Origin: Medicago truncatula
Taxonomy: Eukaryota; Streptophyta; Magnoliopsida; Fabales; Fabaceae
Direction of reading: 5' to 3'
Length of the DNA stretch: 64,000 bases
Assembly (NCBI RefSeq): GCF_003473485.1
Contig: NC_053046.1
Span: forward strand, 4,164,001-4,228,000
Shown here: positions 11,474-21,827 of the stretch, piece after piece
Numbering within the stretch: position 1 is the stretch's first letter
Layout: every line of letters starts with the position of its first letter
Notes under the pieces: generated by a model
Seen by the model: the letters and a program-made list of their open reading frames with translations, nothing else
What the model was told of the DNA's origin: nothing
The model's database searches: none
Translations under genes and position numbers: made by a program

Positions 11474-13748
11474 TCATCTTTGTAGACTCTCGCTAGTAAA
11501 ATTTGTGTGCTCCAGCAATGGACCAAGCCTTATTAGCTTAGGTATGACAATATTGTTCCTAACAGAACACACCAGCGGGTTATCCCACTGCAAAGCCGAA
11601 CCCACAAGATTTGCCCGTATGGTTAGTGGAAATATGCGCGGCCATCTTTCATTGCCATATGATCTAAAAGCGTCTTCGATAGAAGAGTCATCAGAATCAA
11701 TTGCTGCAGCAAGCTTTTTAGCAAGAACCACTGCATCCTCAAGAGCACAACAAGCTCCTTGCCCAAGATTTGGAGTCATTGGGTGCCAAGCATCACCAAC
11801 GAGTACAACTCTACCTGCAGAAACAGGTGGACTTGTTGATGGCCAAAGCCATCGATCCACCAACGGAGTCCTGATTATAGTGTCATCCGGTGTAGAATCC
11901 ATTATGTTTAGTAGCTCTGGAGGCCAGTTTTCCACTAGATCCTTAGCTTGCTTCTTTAGCACCGATGGCTCAGTTGTTTTAGGACCTGCCATTGAACTCA
12001 ACTATTTTTCATTTGAACAATAAACTCAGTAATTTAATCATACATGGACTTATTAGTAACAAGTAACAACCTGGAGATGAACTGTTGAAGCAGATAAACC
12101 AATAGACTTTGGTTGGAGAAACAGGAACATATCCTGCGCGTAACCCTTTTCCATAGATGTAATTCACCCGTGGTTGAAAAGGTTGTCCGTCTGAATAGGA
12201 GGCAAGTCCACGGAAAGCACAATGACCAACGAACTTTGGCTCAGAAAATCCCATCCACTTAGCTATCGGTGATCGAATTCCGTCGCACCCTATTACAATC
12301 TGTTTATACATGGAATCAATTTGTTAAGACTTTTTAGGACTAAAGCTTCAGAATTGGCTATTAATGTTTATGTCTGTAAGATCCTTTTGTGCAGTATGTT
12401 TTCATGGTCACAACCAATCATGTGGTTAGCTTAATAGTATGTTTTTTTTTTCATCAGAATCATGTTTAAACACAGTTGGAACAGAAACCAAATGTTTTGT
12501 CAACTGAGTTTGTAAATACTAATAAAATCATGGTTGAATAAGTAACTTTCAACACCAAACACACCATAAATTACAATGACTAACCTTTGCAACTAGTTTA
12601 GACCCATCCAAGAATTCCAATAAGGTATCCCCATTTGGACTTGGTTCAATCTTGACCAACCGTGAAGAATATTGAATGCTATCAGGAGGTAACTGAGCAG
12701 CCAAAGTTTCCAAAAGTACTCTCCTCTCCACTGCACGCACCTCTTGGCTGCACAATACCCCTTATGCATTTCATAAATATTCAACCAACAATAGTGTAAC
12801 AATGACAAAACCAATAACGTCCCACAAGTACAACTTGGATGATAAAATGATGCATAGACTTCGGGGCCGTGAGTTCAAACGCACAATTTCTCACTTCTTA
12901 ACACTTAATGTATTCGAGTTTTGCCGCTAGACTCTTTGAAAGGAGAAAAAAACCAACAATGACAAAACCAATAGTGAAAATATCTAAGATGAGAGACTAT
13001 TATATCAGGCACCAATATCTAATAATACACTAACACATCATATAGTCGGTGTCGTGTACCCTTGTTGGTATTTGACAACATGTGTCAAATACCAACGCAT
13101 CTTTAATCAGAAGTGTCGGTGCTTCATAGCTATTATCAAAGTTAATATGGACCGTATATAATTACCTTTCATCCTCTTCTTTGAAATTGAAGGCACGTAG
13201 TTCTCTTCCATCCTCAGACTTCACCACCATCCTGTACAGCTGATATTATGAACCAGCTCAAGCTCAGCTAATATATGCATTGTGCAACCAGGCAAGTGAT
13301 AAAAATTAAAACTAACAAATTAAGTTACCCTTGAATTTCTAAATATTGAGTTCTGAGGTAATTTGCTACTCCAATGGAATCAAGTACACTCCACCCATTC
13401 TTGAAAAGGGTGAGTGAAGTTCCACCGGTTCGAAGTGACTCTGACTGCTCCAGCACAAGAGACCGAACACCAAGCCTGAGAATTCAACAGAAGCGGGTAC
13501 AAATAAAATGTTAGAAAAAACATGAAAGTGATGGTAGAAAATGAAGAGATTGAGAGCTAGAGTTGAAACCTGTGAAGGGATAGAGCAGTTGCAAGGCCTG
13601 CAATGCCACCACCCACAATGACAACATGTTCCTTTTGGACTGAAGATTGAACCTTGATTAATTTGGAACTTCTGAGAGATCCAATTCTGGTATGACAAGT
13701 TGGAGATTTAAGAATCATAAAAGACGAGGTTGTTGTAGCCATGGACAT
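11474..13748 (-). CDS. FAD-dependent monooxygenase, copy A (MO1/CTF2-like)
   Basis: Six exons: 13748-13570, 13475-13329, 13231-13166, 12747-12585, 12299-12071 and 11985-11474. All have GT-AG introns and keep frame, giving 431 residues, the usual size for plant MO1/MO2/CTF2-type flavoprotein hydroxylases. A presequence of about 40 residues precedes the Rossmann motif VVIVGGGIAGLATAL (residues 42-56). CDGIRSP (190-196) is the second NAD(P)H/FAD contact motif, and VGDAWHPMTPNLGQG (324-338) binds the FAD ribityl chain. The C-terminal IRLGPLLEHTNF is conserved in the family. The substrate is unknown; plant relatives have been linked to salicylate or other aromatic hydroxylation. Intron 3 carries a SINE that is absent from copy B. 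The true start is the ATG at 13748; the earlier in-frame codon is TTG. The start of exon 6 was fixed by the frame and by the GCAG|GT acceptor. Confidence 0.93.
12798..12973 (+). mobile_element. SINE in intron 3 of monooxygenase copy A
   Basis: The body is 12817-12954. A degenerate A box (ACAACTTGGATGA) and a B-box-like GAGTTCAAACGC are spaced as in tRNA-derived SINEs, and the 3' end is A-rich. A perfect 19-bp direct repeat, AACAATGACAAAACCAATA, flanks it (12798-12816, 12955-12973). Copy B of the gene has this sequence once (near 16776-16794, with one extra A), i.e. the empty site. Confidence 0.9.
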
Positions 13749-15023
13749 GTTCAATTCAGATTGTGTTTGATCGTAGCTACTAGCTACAGGTAGGTATTAC
13801 CGTTGAGTGGTGGCGAGATTGTGTGCTGTGTGTTCAGCTTTGGGCCACATAAACTAGTGGTAGTGAGTACGTTTTGTTTTGGAAAATTACTGGCTTCTAT
13901 TTTTTTTTCCTAGCCACCTCAGAAAGAAGCCGTTGGGATAAAAACTGATTTAAAAAGTAATTGAATCAAAAAGTGTCAAACCACACTAAGAAAGAAAAAA
14001 AAGTCAAGCTAATGAAACTTTTAAAAATACAAATCAAATGTTTGTCAATGTAATAAACATATTTTTGATATTTGTGTAACGTGTGTTGGAGTCTAACACA
14101 ATTTATAATTTTCTTTTTTTGTTTATAGACGAAGTGATAAATACTTTCTAAAACTCGTATATAGAATTAGATTATGAGTTCAATATCAAATCAATATATC
14201 CGTCCTACAATATTGACATTTTCGATTGAGCTTGACCTTACAAATAGAATTTATAATTTGATTATTAAAAGGTTATTTGTCGCGAATGAATTGCACACAA
14301 ATCTATGACAAGCACATCTAGCATGTTTTCATTGCATCATTATTTATTGACTTGTGTGTATTTTGCCAAGAGTAGAGTTATTTGAACAACTCTTTTAGTA
14401 CAACCTTTGTGACAACCTTGTTATTCTTTCTTCTCATTGGTCAATAACAATGGAGAGAGAAAAAGGAATAGAGAGAATAAAAAAATAATGTAAGTATGAG
14501 AGAGAAAGTTGTACATAAGTTATATAAAAATGATTGTACAAATATTTTTTCTCTTCTGCCAAACCTTCATGTTTCATTCCAAAGACCTAACAATGTATTT
14601 TAATTTGTTAGTTTTTTATTTTGTTATGAGTTCGTGATTATCCCGCATGCTCTTTGACTATTTGACAATGATGGGTGTAATGGAAGAAATTAAGGTGCGG
14701 TAGTGGAATCGATACACCACCAAATTAAGTGGACGGTTTTGCTTTTGCATAAAGTCCTAAAGATGATTATGTTCCGTAAGAGGGATCCTTTCCTCAAGTT
14801 AGCAAGTTTCATGGGGTTTCCCTTATTCATGCTCTCTAACTAGTCATTCTCATTTGGACTTGGAAAGTTTAATGTTTTTAAACTTAACGAGTTATTCTTT
14901 AAGAAAGATGTACATAACCGCCAAATAATCTTTTCTTATGTAAACTATGGTATTTTATTTGTTTGTACGTAATGCAAATTATTTTTTCCTTGTAAATACT
15001 TCCCCTGCAGATTGAGTAATTTA
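13749..15023. other. shared upstream region of copy A monooxygenase and acyltransferase remnant
   Basis: Divergent intergenic region with no gene. From about 14665 it aligns to 20087 onward, the promoter of the intact acyltransferase. A degenerate inverted-repeat element of roughly 175 bases, containing GTACAA motifs near both ends, may lie at 14378-14553; its boundaries are uncertain. Confidence 0.55.
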
Positions 15024-15056
15024 ATGGATCATGTGCATTGCAATGTTGGCTCCCAA
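15024..15056 (+). pseudogene. acyltransferase 5' fragment left by tandem duplication
   Basis: The start codon and the next ten codons (MDHVHCNVGSQ) are the same as those of the intact acyltransferase at 20459, and the preceding 360 bases also align. Similarity stops at about 15056, and within about 25 bases the sequence becomes alignable to the 3' flank of the monooxygenase gene. This is therefore a truncated duplicate at the breakpoint, not a short gene. Confidence 0.88.
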
Positions 15057-15255
15057 AGCCATTCACAAATTTAACTTATTTGATGAAAATAGTTTATATA
15101 TTCAAGTGTACATACGGTAGGGAAAATAGTGAAATTCCTTAACTCTTGACATCACAACAATGTCTTTCATTGTGTCAACCTTGATTTTCATCTTTGTAGA
15201 CTCTCGGTAGTAAAATTAGTGTGCTCCAGCAATGGACCAAGCCTTGCTAAGATTA

Positions 15256-15538
15256 ACATGAGTGATATATTAGTGTGCTCTCCGGAGGGGGACGGATATA
15301 TAAGTTTCAATATCATATACTCGGAATTTTTTTATCATTGAAATTAACATGAGTGATTATTTTCGCAAGAACCATACGCATCTCAAATAAAATATTTATA
15401 ATGAAATTGAGACTATTACAAATAATGCTGATGCATTTAATAAAAAAATTAACTCAAATGAATTATTTCAAACATAAAAACAACTATGTATATGTGTAAA
15501 ATTTTCGCCACCCTTAACTATTTTTCCTGACTCTGTCC
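15256..15538. mobile_element. insertion of unknown type in the last exon of copy B
   Basis: Alignment of the two monooxygenase copies breaks at about 15255 and resumes at 15541. The extra 285 bases have no clear inverted ends or target duplication. The short phrase ATTAACATGAGTGAT occurs at both 15253 and 15343. Because of this insertion the conserved last residues of copy B are no longer in frame. Confidence 0.6.
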
Positions 15539-17897
15539 CTGACAATATTGTTTCTAACATAACACACCAGTGGGTTGTCCGACTGCGAAATCGAACCCAC
15601 AAGGTTTGCCAGTATGGTTAGTGGAAATATGCGCAACCATCTTTCATTGCCATATGATCTAAAAGCGTCTTCGATAGAAGTGTCGTCATCAGAGTTAATG
15701 GCTGCAGCAAGCTTTTTAGCAAGAACGACTGCATCCTCTAGAGCACAACATGCTCCTTGCCCAATATTTGGAGTCATTGGGTGCCAAGCGTCTCCAACGA
15801 GTACAACTCTACCTCTAGAAACAGGTGGACTTATCCATGGCCAAAGCCATCGATCCATCAACGGAGTCAAGACTATAGTGTCATCCGGCGTAGAATCCAT
15901 TATGTTTAGTAGCTCTGGAAGCCAGTTTTCTACAAGATCCTTAGCTTGCTTCTTTAGCACCGATGGCTCGGTTGTTTTAGGACCTACCATTGAACTCAAC
16001 TATTTTTCATTTGAACAATAAACTAAGTAATTTAACTGTATATGCATGTAGTTAGAAGTAAGAACCTGGAGATGAACTATTGAAGGTGACAAACCAATAC
16101 ACTTTGGTAGGAGAAACAGGAACATATCCTGCACGTAACCCTTTTCCATAGATGTAATTCACCCGTAGCTCAAAAGGTTGTCCATCTGAATAGGAGGCAA
16201 GTCCACGGAAAGCACAATAACCAACGTAATTTGGCTCAGAAAATCCCATCCACTTAGCTATCGGGGATCGAATGCCGTCGCACCCTATTACAATCTGTTG
16301 AGACATGAAATCAATTTGTTAATAGTTTTTAGGACCAGAGCTTCATGATTGGCCATTATGTTTGTAAGATCCTTTTCTGCACTATGTTTTTAGAGTCATA
16401 ACCAATCATATATGTGCTTAGCTTCATATATATATTTTTATTAGAATCGTGTTTAAACACATTTGACACAAGCCAAATGTTTTTTCAACTAAGTTCGGTA
16501 AAAATAAAATCACGGTTGAATGAGTAAATTTCAACACCAAACACACCATAAATCACAATGAGTCAATGACTAACCTTTGCAAGTATTTTAGACCCATCCA
16601 AAAATTCCAAGAAGGTATCCCCATTTGGACTTGGTTCAATCTTGACCAACCGTGAAGAATATTGAATGGTATCCGTAGGCAGTTGTCCAGCCAAGGTTTC
16701 CAAAAGTACCCTCCTCTCCACTGCACGCAACTCTTGGCTGCACAATAGCCCATACATTTCATAAATATTTGTTGTAACAATGACAAAAACCAATAATGAT
16801 AAATATCTAAAATAAGATACTACCTCCGTTCCTTTTTAATTGTCACATTTTGACATTTTACACAAAGCAAGACAATAAACAATTGATACTACTTTTGATA
16901 CAATAAGCTATACTTTTACTATAATAACCTTATTCATTTAATATCTCATTTCATATATTTCTCTCTCCGCAATAAATAACTAAGGACAATATTGATAAAA
17001 CAACATTTAATGTTGCATTGAACTTTGAAAGTGACAGTTAAATAGGAACAAAAATTTTCTCCAAAAGTGACACTTAAAAAGGAACGGAGGGAGTACTATT
17101 CTATCCTCTTCTTTGAAATTCATAAGCAATGTATGTTGTTAGGGACTATTCTATTGTTAGAAAGAGAGTGTCGATAACACTCTTCTTAGTCTCAATTCCT
17201 AAGCAATGTAGAGTTTTTTGGTGTACCGTAGCAAAAACCAATAATGATAAATGATAAATATCTAAGATAAGAGACCATCCTATGCAATGCACACAACATA
17301 TATTATTGACCATATATAATTATATACCTTCCGTCCTTTTCTTTGAAATTTAAAGCACGTAGTTCTTTTCCATCCTCAGATTTCAGCACTATCCTGTACA
17401 GCCGAATTTATGAACTGATATAAGAATTGTGCAACAAGGCAAGGGATAAAAATAAAAAGGTAACGAATTAAATTACCCTTGAATTTCTAAATATTGAGTT
17501 CTGAGATAATTTGCTACTCCAATTGAATCAAGAGCACTCCACCCATTTTTGGAAAGGGTGAGTGAAGTTCCACCAGTTCTAAGTGACTCCGACTGTTCCA
17601 GTACCAAAGACCGAACACCAAGCCTGGAAATTAAACAATGAATAAAGTGTTATCATTAGAGTGATGATGGTGGATAAATAATAGATTGAGGAACTAGAGT
17701 TGAAACCTGTGAAGGGATAGTGCAGTTGCAAGGCCTGCTATCCCACCACCCACGATTACAACATGTTCCTTTCTGACATCAGAAGATTGAGCCTTGATTG
17801 TTAATTTGGAATATCTGAGGGATCCAATTCTGGCACGACAAGGCGATGATGTAAGAATTCGTTTAAGAAACATAAAAGACGAAGTTGTTGTAGCCAT
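15514..17897 (-). CDS. FAD-dependent monooxygenase, copy B, altered C-terminus
   Basis: Paralogue of copy A with the same six-exon layout: 17897-17707, 17623-17477, 17393-17328, 16737-16575, 16294-16066 and 15983-15514. Exons 2-5 are identical in length to those of copy A. The frame is open and gives 421 residues. It keeps VVIVGGGIAGLATAL, CDGIRSP and GDAWHPMTPNIGQG, so FAD binding looks intact. An insertion at about 15256-15538 removed the tail found in copy A (from PKLIRLGPLLEHTNF onward); the frame now ends with RDRVRKNS. The exon 6 acceptor is GTAG instead of GCAG. It may encode a working enzyme, a destabilised one, or be an early pseudogene. The start is the ATG at 17897; the ATG-like upstream codon is TTG. 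Confidence 0.85.
16823..17093. mobile_element. Stowaway-like MITE in intron 3 of copy B
   Basis: Inverted ends CTCCGTTCCTTTTTAA (left, after CC) and its complement on the right, flanked by TA dinucleotides (16821-16822, 17094-17095). The 271-bp body is AT-rich and non-coding. Copy A lacks it. A phrase of about 35 bases just before it is repeated after 17232, which suggests a local duplication around the insertion. Confidence 0.8.
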
Positions 17898-20458
17898 GAT
17901 GTTCAATTCTGTTTGTGTTTGATAGGAGTATAACGTTGAGTTGTAGAGTGATCGTGTGTTGCGTGTTCAGCTTTGGACAATGTACATATTTTCCAAATGG
18001 GACCGGACATATTTCAAGAACGCCTTGGTTATTGGTGAAACAGTGCCATGGCTGCTATAGGAACATATAAAAGTCAGAGTGTGTGGTCAATGGCTGCTAT
18101 AGGAACACAAACAAGTCAGAGACCAGTCAATGTAAAGAAAAAGAAAAAAAAGTTAAACACTTTACATATAAATGATATTTCTACTGCCATTTTTGTGATA
18201 ATTTTATTTTCTCATACTCACGTTATGTTTTTATCTTTTCTTTTTTATTTTGGTGTCCATGTTAACATCTACATTTCTTTGTAAATTTAGGTTGTTCCAA
18301 AAACAGTCTTATATATTGTTGTTCAAATAACACATCTCCACTTTATATATGTAAGATGTCTCTTGGTAAAATTTGCACCAGACACGGTAAATGTGTCACG
18401 TAGTACGGAATTTTGATCGTTTGATCTAAATCTACTGTTGGTATCAATTATGTATAAAATTGACTGTAATATGAACGGTTTGATCTCAAGCCAACGGTCG
18501 AAATCACTTACAATGTAAAACTTTGTGATATAGTCAGGCTCGATTTTGGGGGAGTGCAAACAACTCAACCAAGTCGGGTCTCCAAAATGCATGAGCCTAA
18601 AAAAAATATAAATTATAGCCTAATACCTACCCCTACTCAAATAAAAAAACACATGATCCTTCTTTTTCTTTCTTCAGTACGCGTTTGTGTTTCTTCCTCT
18701 CACTCAACACCTATTTTTCGCTTAATTTTTTTTATTTTGTTTCATGTTTAGAAGTTCTTCTGATTATGATTTTTTAATGAAGCTTAACTACACGAATTTT
18801 GTTATACATTGCTTAATGATTATTAGTAATTACTTTTTAAAATTTCAGTGTATAATTTTTAATTTTGTTGAATGTTGCAAATATATGTTTCTAATATATG
18901 TTAAATGTCAAAAATTTTGTTATATGTTGAATGTTGACAAATTTTGGTATATGTTACTAATATATGCCTCCTAAATTTCAAGTTTTACATTTTTTTTTTC
19001 CAGTCTTCCTTTATGCCTCCTAAATTGCCTCATAGGATTTTAAAGTTTTTAAAAAATTGTATTTTTATTTTAATGGGGTCTATTTTACTATGAGAGTCGA
19101 GCCTCCTATTTCACAGGAATGACCCCAAATATAGTAATGGTTGCCGATTCTTGTTTTTCTTGGTGTCTAAAAGACATGCAGACACACTCAAGATCAAAAT
19201 ATAGGTGTAATTCATTGTATGTGGATGATCAAGCATTAGGGTCGGCCCAACGACTAAGGAGTCCAATCAAAGGATATATACGACTTAAGGTTAAGATGAG
19301 TGTTATGAACATTCTCTTTGTTACACTATATTTTAACTTAGCAACACTTGATTATTTTTTATAATGCTTGTGTTATTTATTTTATTTATTTGATTTTTCA
19401 AAATAATATTTATTTGAAAATGTCTCGTTATAAAGTTTATGTTTAAATATGTTTTTGGTTCTTATAAATATTTCAACTTTTCGTTTTAGTCCCCCAAAAA
19501 ATTTCTTCAACTTTTACTCATGCAAAAGTTTTATATCACCATTTTTTGTCCTTGCTTTTAAGTAAACTTATGTGTATGATGTATGATTCGAAATTTTAAA
19601 TTTTTTTTTTTGCAATAATGTTTAGTACATTATAGAATTCTCCCTTGCAAAAGTTTATTTTTTTTAATATGGAATGAATTAAATATGTTTTTTTTTTTAT
19701 TTTTTGTGGTTAAAAATTCATTTTTAATTGATGTTTTCTTAAAAAAAAATCTATTTTTTTTAAGAGATTCTTATAACATTTTAAATTTTACTGCAAAAAC
19801 TCATTCAAAAATAGGAAAGATAGACATGATCTAACTTAAAAGCAAAGACCAAAAGTATGACAAAAAAACTTTAAAACTAAAAGTCGAAGAATTTTTTTAT
19901 AAGAATTAAAATGAAAAGTTTGAATATTTTATAGAGGGAAAAAACATATTAAACCATAAACTTTATTTGAATCTAAACATGTTGGTCTAGTCAAGTAAAG
20001 GAATCCAACTTAGTGAAAAAGAAGGATTTGAGTCCAAACACAAATTAATATTACAAGTTTATAATTTGATTATTATTATTTACAATGATGGGTCTGAAAC
20101 TTTAATTGCTTCCACTTTCATGTTGACAGTTTTGCATAATGGTCTGAAGATGATCATGTTCCGTAAAGAGAGATCTTATCCTCAATCAAGCAAATTTGTT
20201 TTGAAACGGTTCAATTAAGCAAATTTCATCACGTGGTTTACCATATTCATGCCTAGTAACAAGTTATTCTCATTTGAACTAGGAAAGTTGGCTGTTGCAA
20301 AACTTAATAAAATTATTCTCATGAAAATGTGCATAACCGCCAAATAGTTTTTTTCTTACGTAAACTGTAGTATTTTATTTGTTTATTTAGAAGTATGTAA
20401 AATATGTAATGTAATTTTTTCTTCTTATAAATACTTCCCCTGCAGATTGATTAACTTA
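17898..20458. other. divergent intergenic region, copy B monooxygenase to acyltransferase
   Basis: No supported gene. Near 18045-18122 a unit of about 42 bases (ATGGCTGCTATAGGAACA core) occurs twice in tandem. A Mutator-like mini-element lies at 19428-19972. From 20087 on the sequence aligns to the promoter of the truncated acyltransferase copy at 14665-15023. The rest is AT-rich. Confidence 0.6.
19428..19972. mobile_element. decayed Mutator-like mini-element
   Basis: The ends are inverted copies of AAAGTTTATG-TTTAAATATGTTTTTGG followed by phrases of the GGTCC-type seen in the elements at 28111 and 51277. Several mismatches separate the arms and no clean 9-bp duplication is visible, so it is older than those two. 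Non-coding. Confidence 0.55.
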
Positions 20459-21827
20459 ATGGATCATGTGCATTGCAATGTTGGCTCCCAAATTGTAGCT
20501 GTGACAAGTGTGTCACCAGCTAAAATAACCGAACCACGACAAGTTTGTCAAATTCTATTCAATGATGAAACAAAGAGGACAATTGAGGGATGCTACCAAA
20601 TGGTATTGTACTATGAGAAGGTTGAAGAGGAGGATCATGATTGGTCCTTAACTGGTTGGATTGTGGAATCACTTGCTAGGGCCTTATTGGATCATCCTCT
20701 ACTGGCTGGTCGAGTCCAAAAAAGGGACATAACAGGATTGGAAATTGTGTCTAATGATTCTGGAATTCGACTCTTAGAGGCTCATTACCCTACAAGCTTA
20801 TCTGAGTTCCTTGAGTCGAATAAAAATGAACACGATGATGATCATGAGGCTCGCCTTGTTTTCTGGAATGAAATTGATGGCCAATTTCCTCTGTTCTCTC
20901 CCCTCTTTTATGTTCAGGCAAATATATTCACATATTTATTTTATTTAATTTTTGGTAAATGATGTTCATGTTGAGGTAGCATATATCAAACCTAGATCAT
21001 CTATAGTTGTTTTAGGTTGCAGTCGATTGTTGTTCATTAGATTAAGAGAGATAATATCTATCTCTCTTAATCTAATGGTCTACAACCGACCCGCACCATA
21101 AAGTTGATTATACTGGGTCCAATGTATCGTACCTGTTAATGAATTTGAGTTTGATCAGATATACAATTTAATTTGTAGATGTGGTTTTTTTCTTCAGGTG
21201 ACAAACTTCAAATGTGGAGGATACTCAATCGGCATTTGTTGTAGCCTCCTCTTGGCAGAGGTTTTGGTAAACCAAAAATTCCTTAATAAATGGGTACAAA
21301 TACACAACATGTTACCTACAACCTCAAAAGAAGAAATTAACACATCCATATTTAACTACCCTCGTCTAAAAAATCACAATTTTCTCTCTTCAGAGGACTT
21401 AATCAACCATACTCAAAACAAAAACAGAGTTCAAAGTATTGTATTCAAAATCACTACTAAAAATGTAAAATTTAGCAAAGAATTGTGGAGGGAATTGGCC
21501 ATGTTTTGCATTGAAGAAGTGGAACAAAAGCTAGACACAAAAATAGGTTCTAGTTTCACTTTGGTTGTTAAAGAATCCTTGGAGGTCATTGAGGTAGAAA
21601 GTGTCACAAAGAGTGGATACACTTTGAATGAATTGGGCATTAAGAATCAAATTAATTGCATTGCATCATGGAATGATTTTGGAGTGTATGAGGTAGTTTT
21701 TCATGAAGAAAATAAGCCTGTTCATGTTTCTTGTTGGATTGGGTCGGTTGCTGATGCACGTGTTATGATAGTTCCATGCCTAGAGGAGGAGAATGCTTGT
21801 TTTGTGACCGTAGCTTCCCCACGTTAG
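20459..21827 (+). CDS. BAHD-type acyltransferase-like protein lacking the HxxxD motif
   Basis: Two exons, 20459-20917 and 21198-21827, give 362 residues, shorter than typical BAHD enzymes (about 430-460). BAHD landmarks are present: LDHPLLAGRV (residues about 82-92), NDSGIRLLEA, and TNFKCGGYSIG just after the intron, where BAHD genes usually carry their intron. The catalytic HxxxD that should follow reads LLLAE (residues 170-174), so both His and Asp are replaced. The DFGWG structural motif is DFGVY (313-317). It most resembles the CER2-like branch, in which an intact HxxxD is not needed for the role in very-long-chain fatty-acid elongation. A non-catalytic or altered role is likely. The donor site is GC, not GT (20918-20919), chosen because it preserves the family phrase VQVTNF. 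It is head-to-head with monooxygenase copy B. Confidence 0.82.
21020..21096. repeat. short inverted repeat in the acyltransferase intron
   Basis: An 18-base perfect stem, ATTAGATTAAGAGAGATA, pairs with its complement across a five-base loop. Weaker pairing continues outward through GTCGATTG/CAACCGAC. It is probably a very small MITE; a hairpin RNA in the intron is possible but unsupported. Confidence 0.6.

Noticed and set aside
11505-12023. Plus-strand open frame of 172 codons
   Set aside because: It is the antisense shadow of monooxygenase copy A exon 6; the minus frame has clear FAD motifs and fits the splice model.
15575-16021. Plus-strand open frame of 148 codons
   Set aside because: Antisense shadow of the last exon of monooxygenase copy B.
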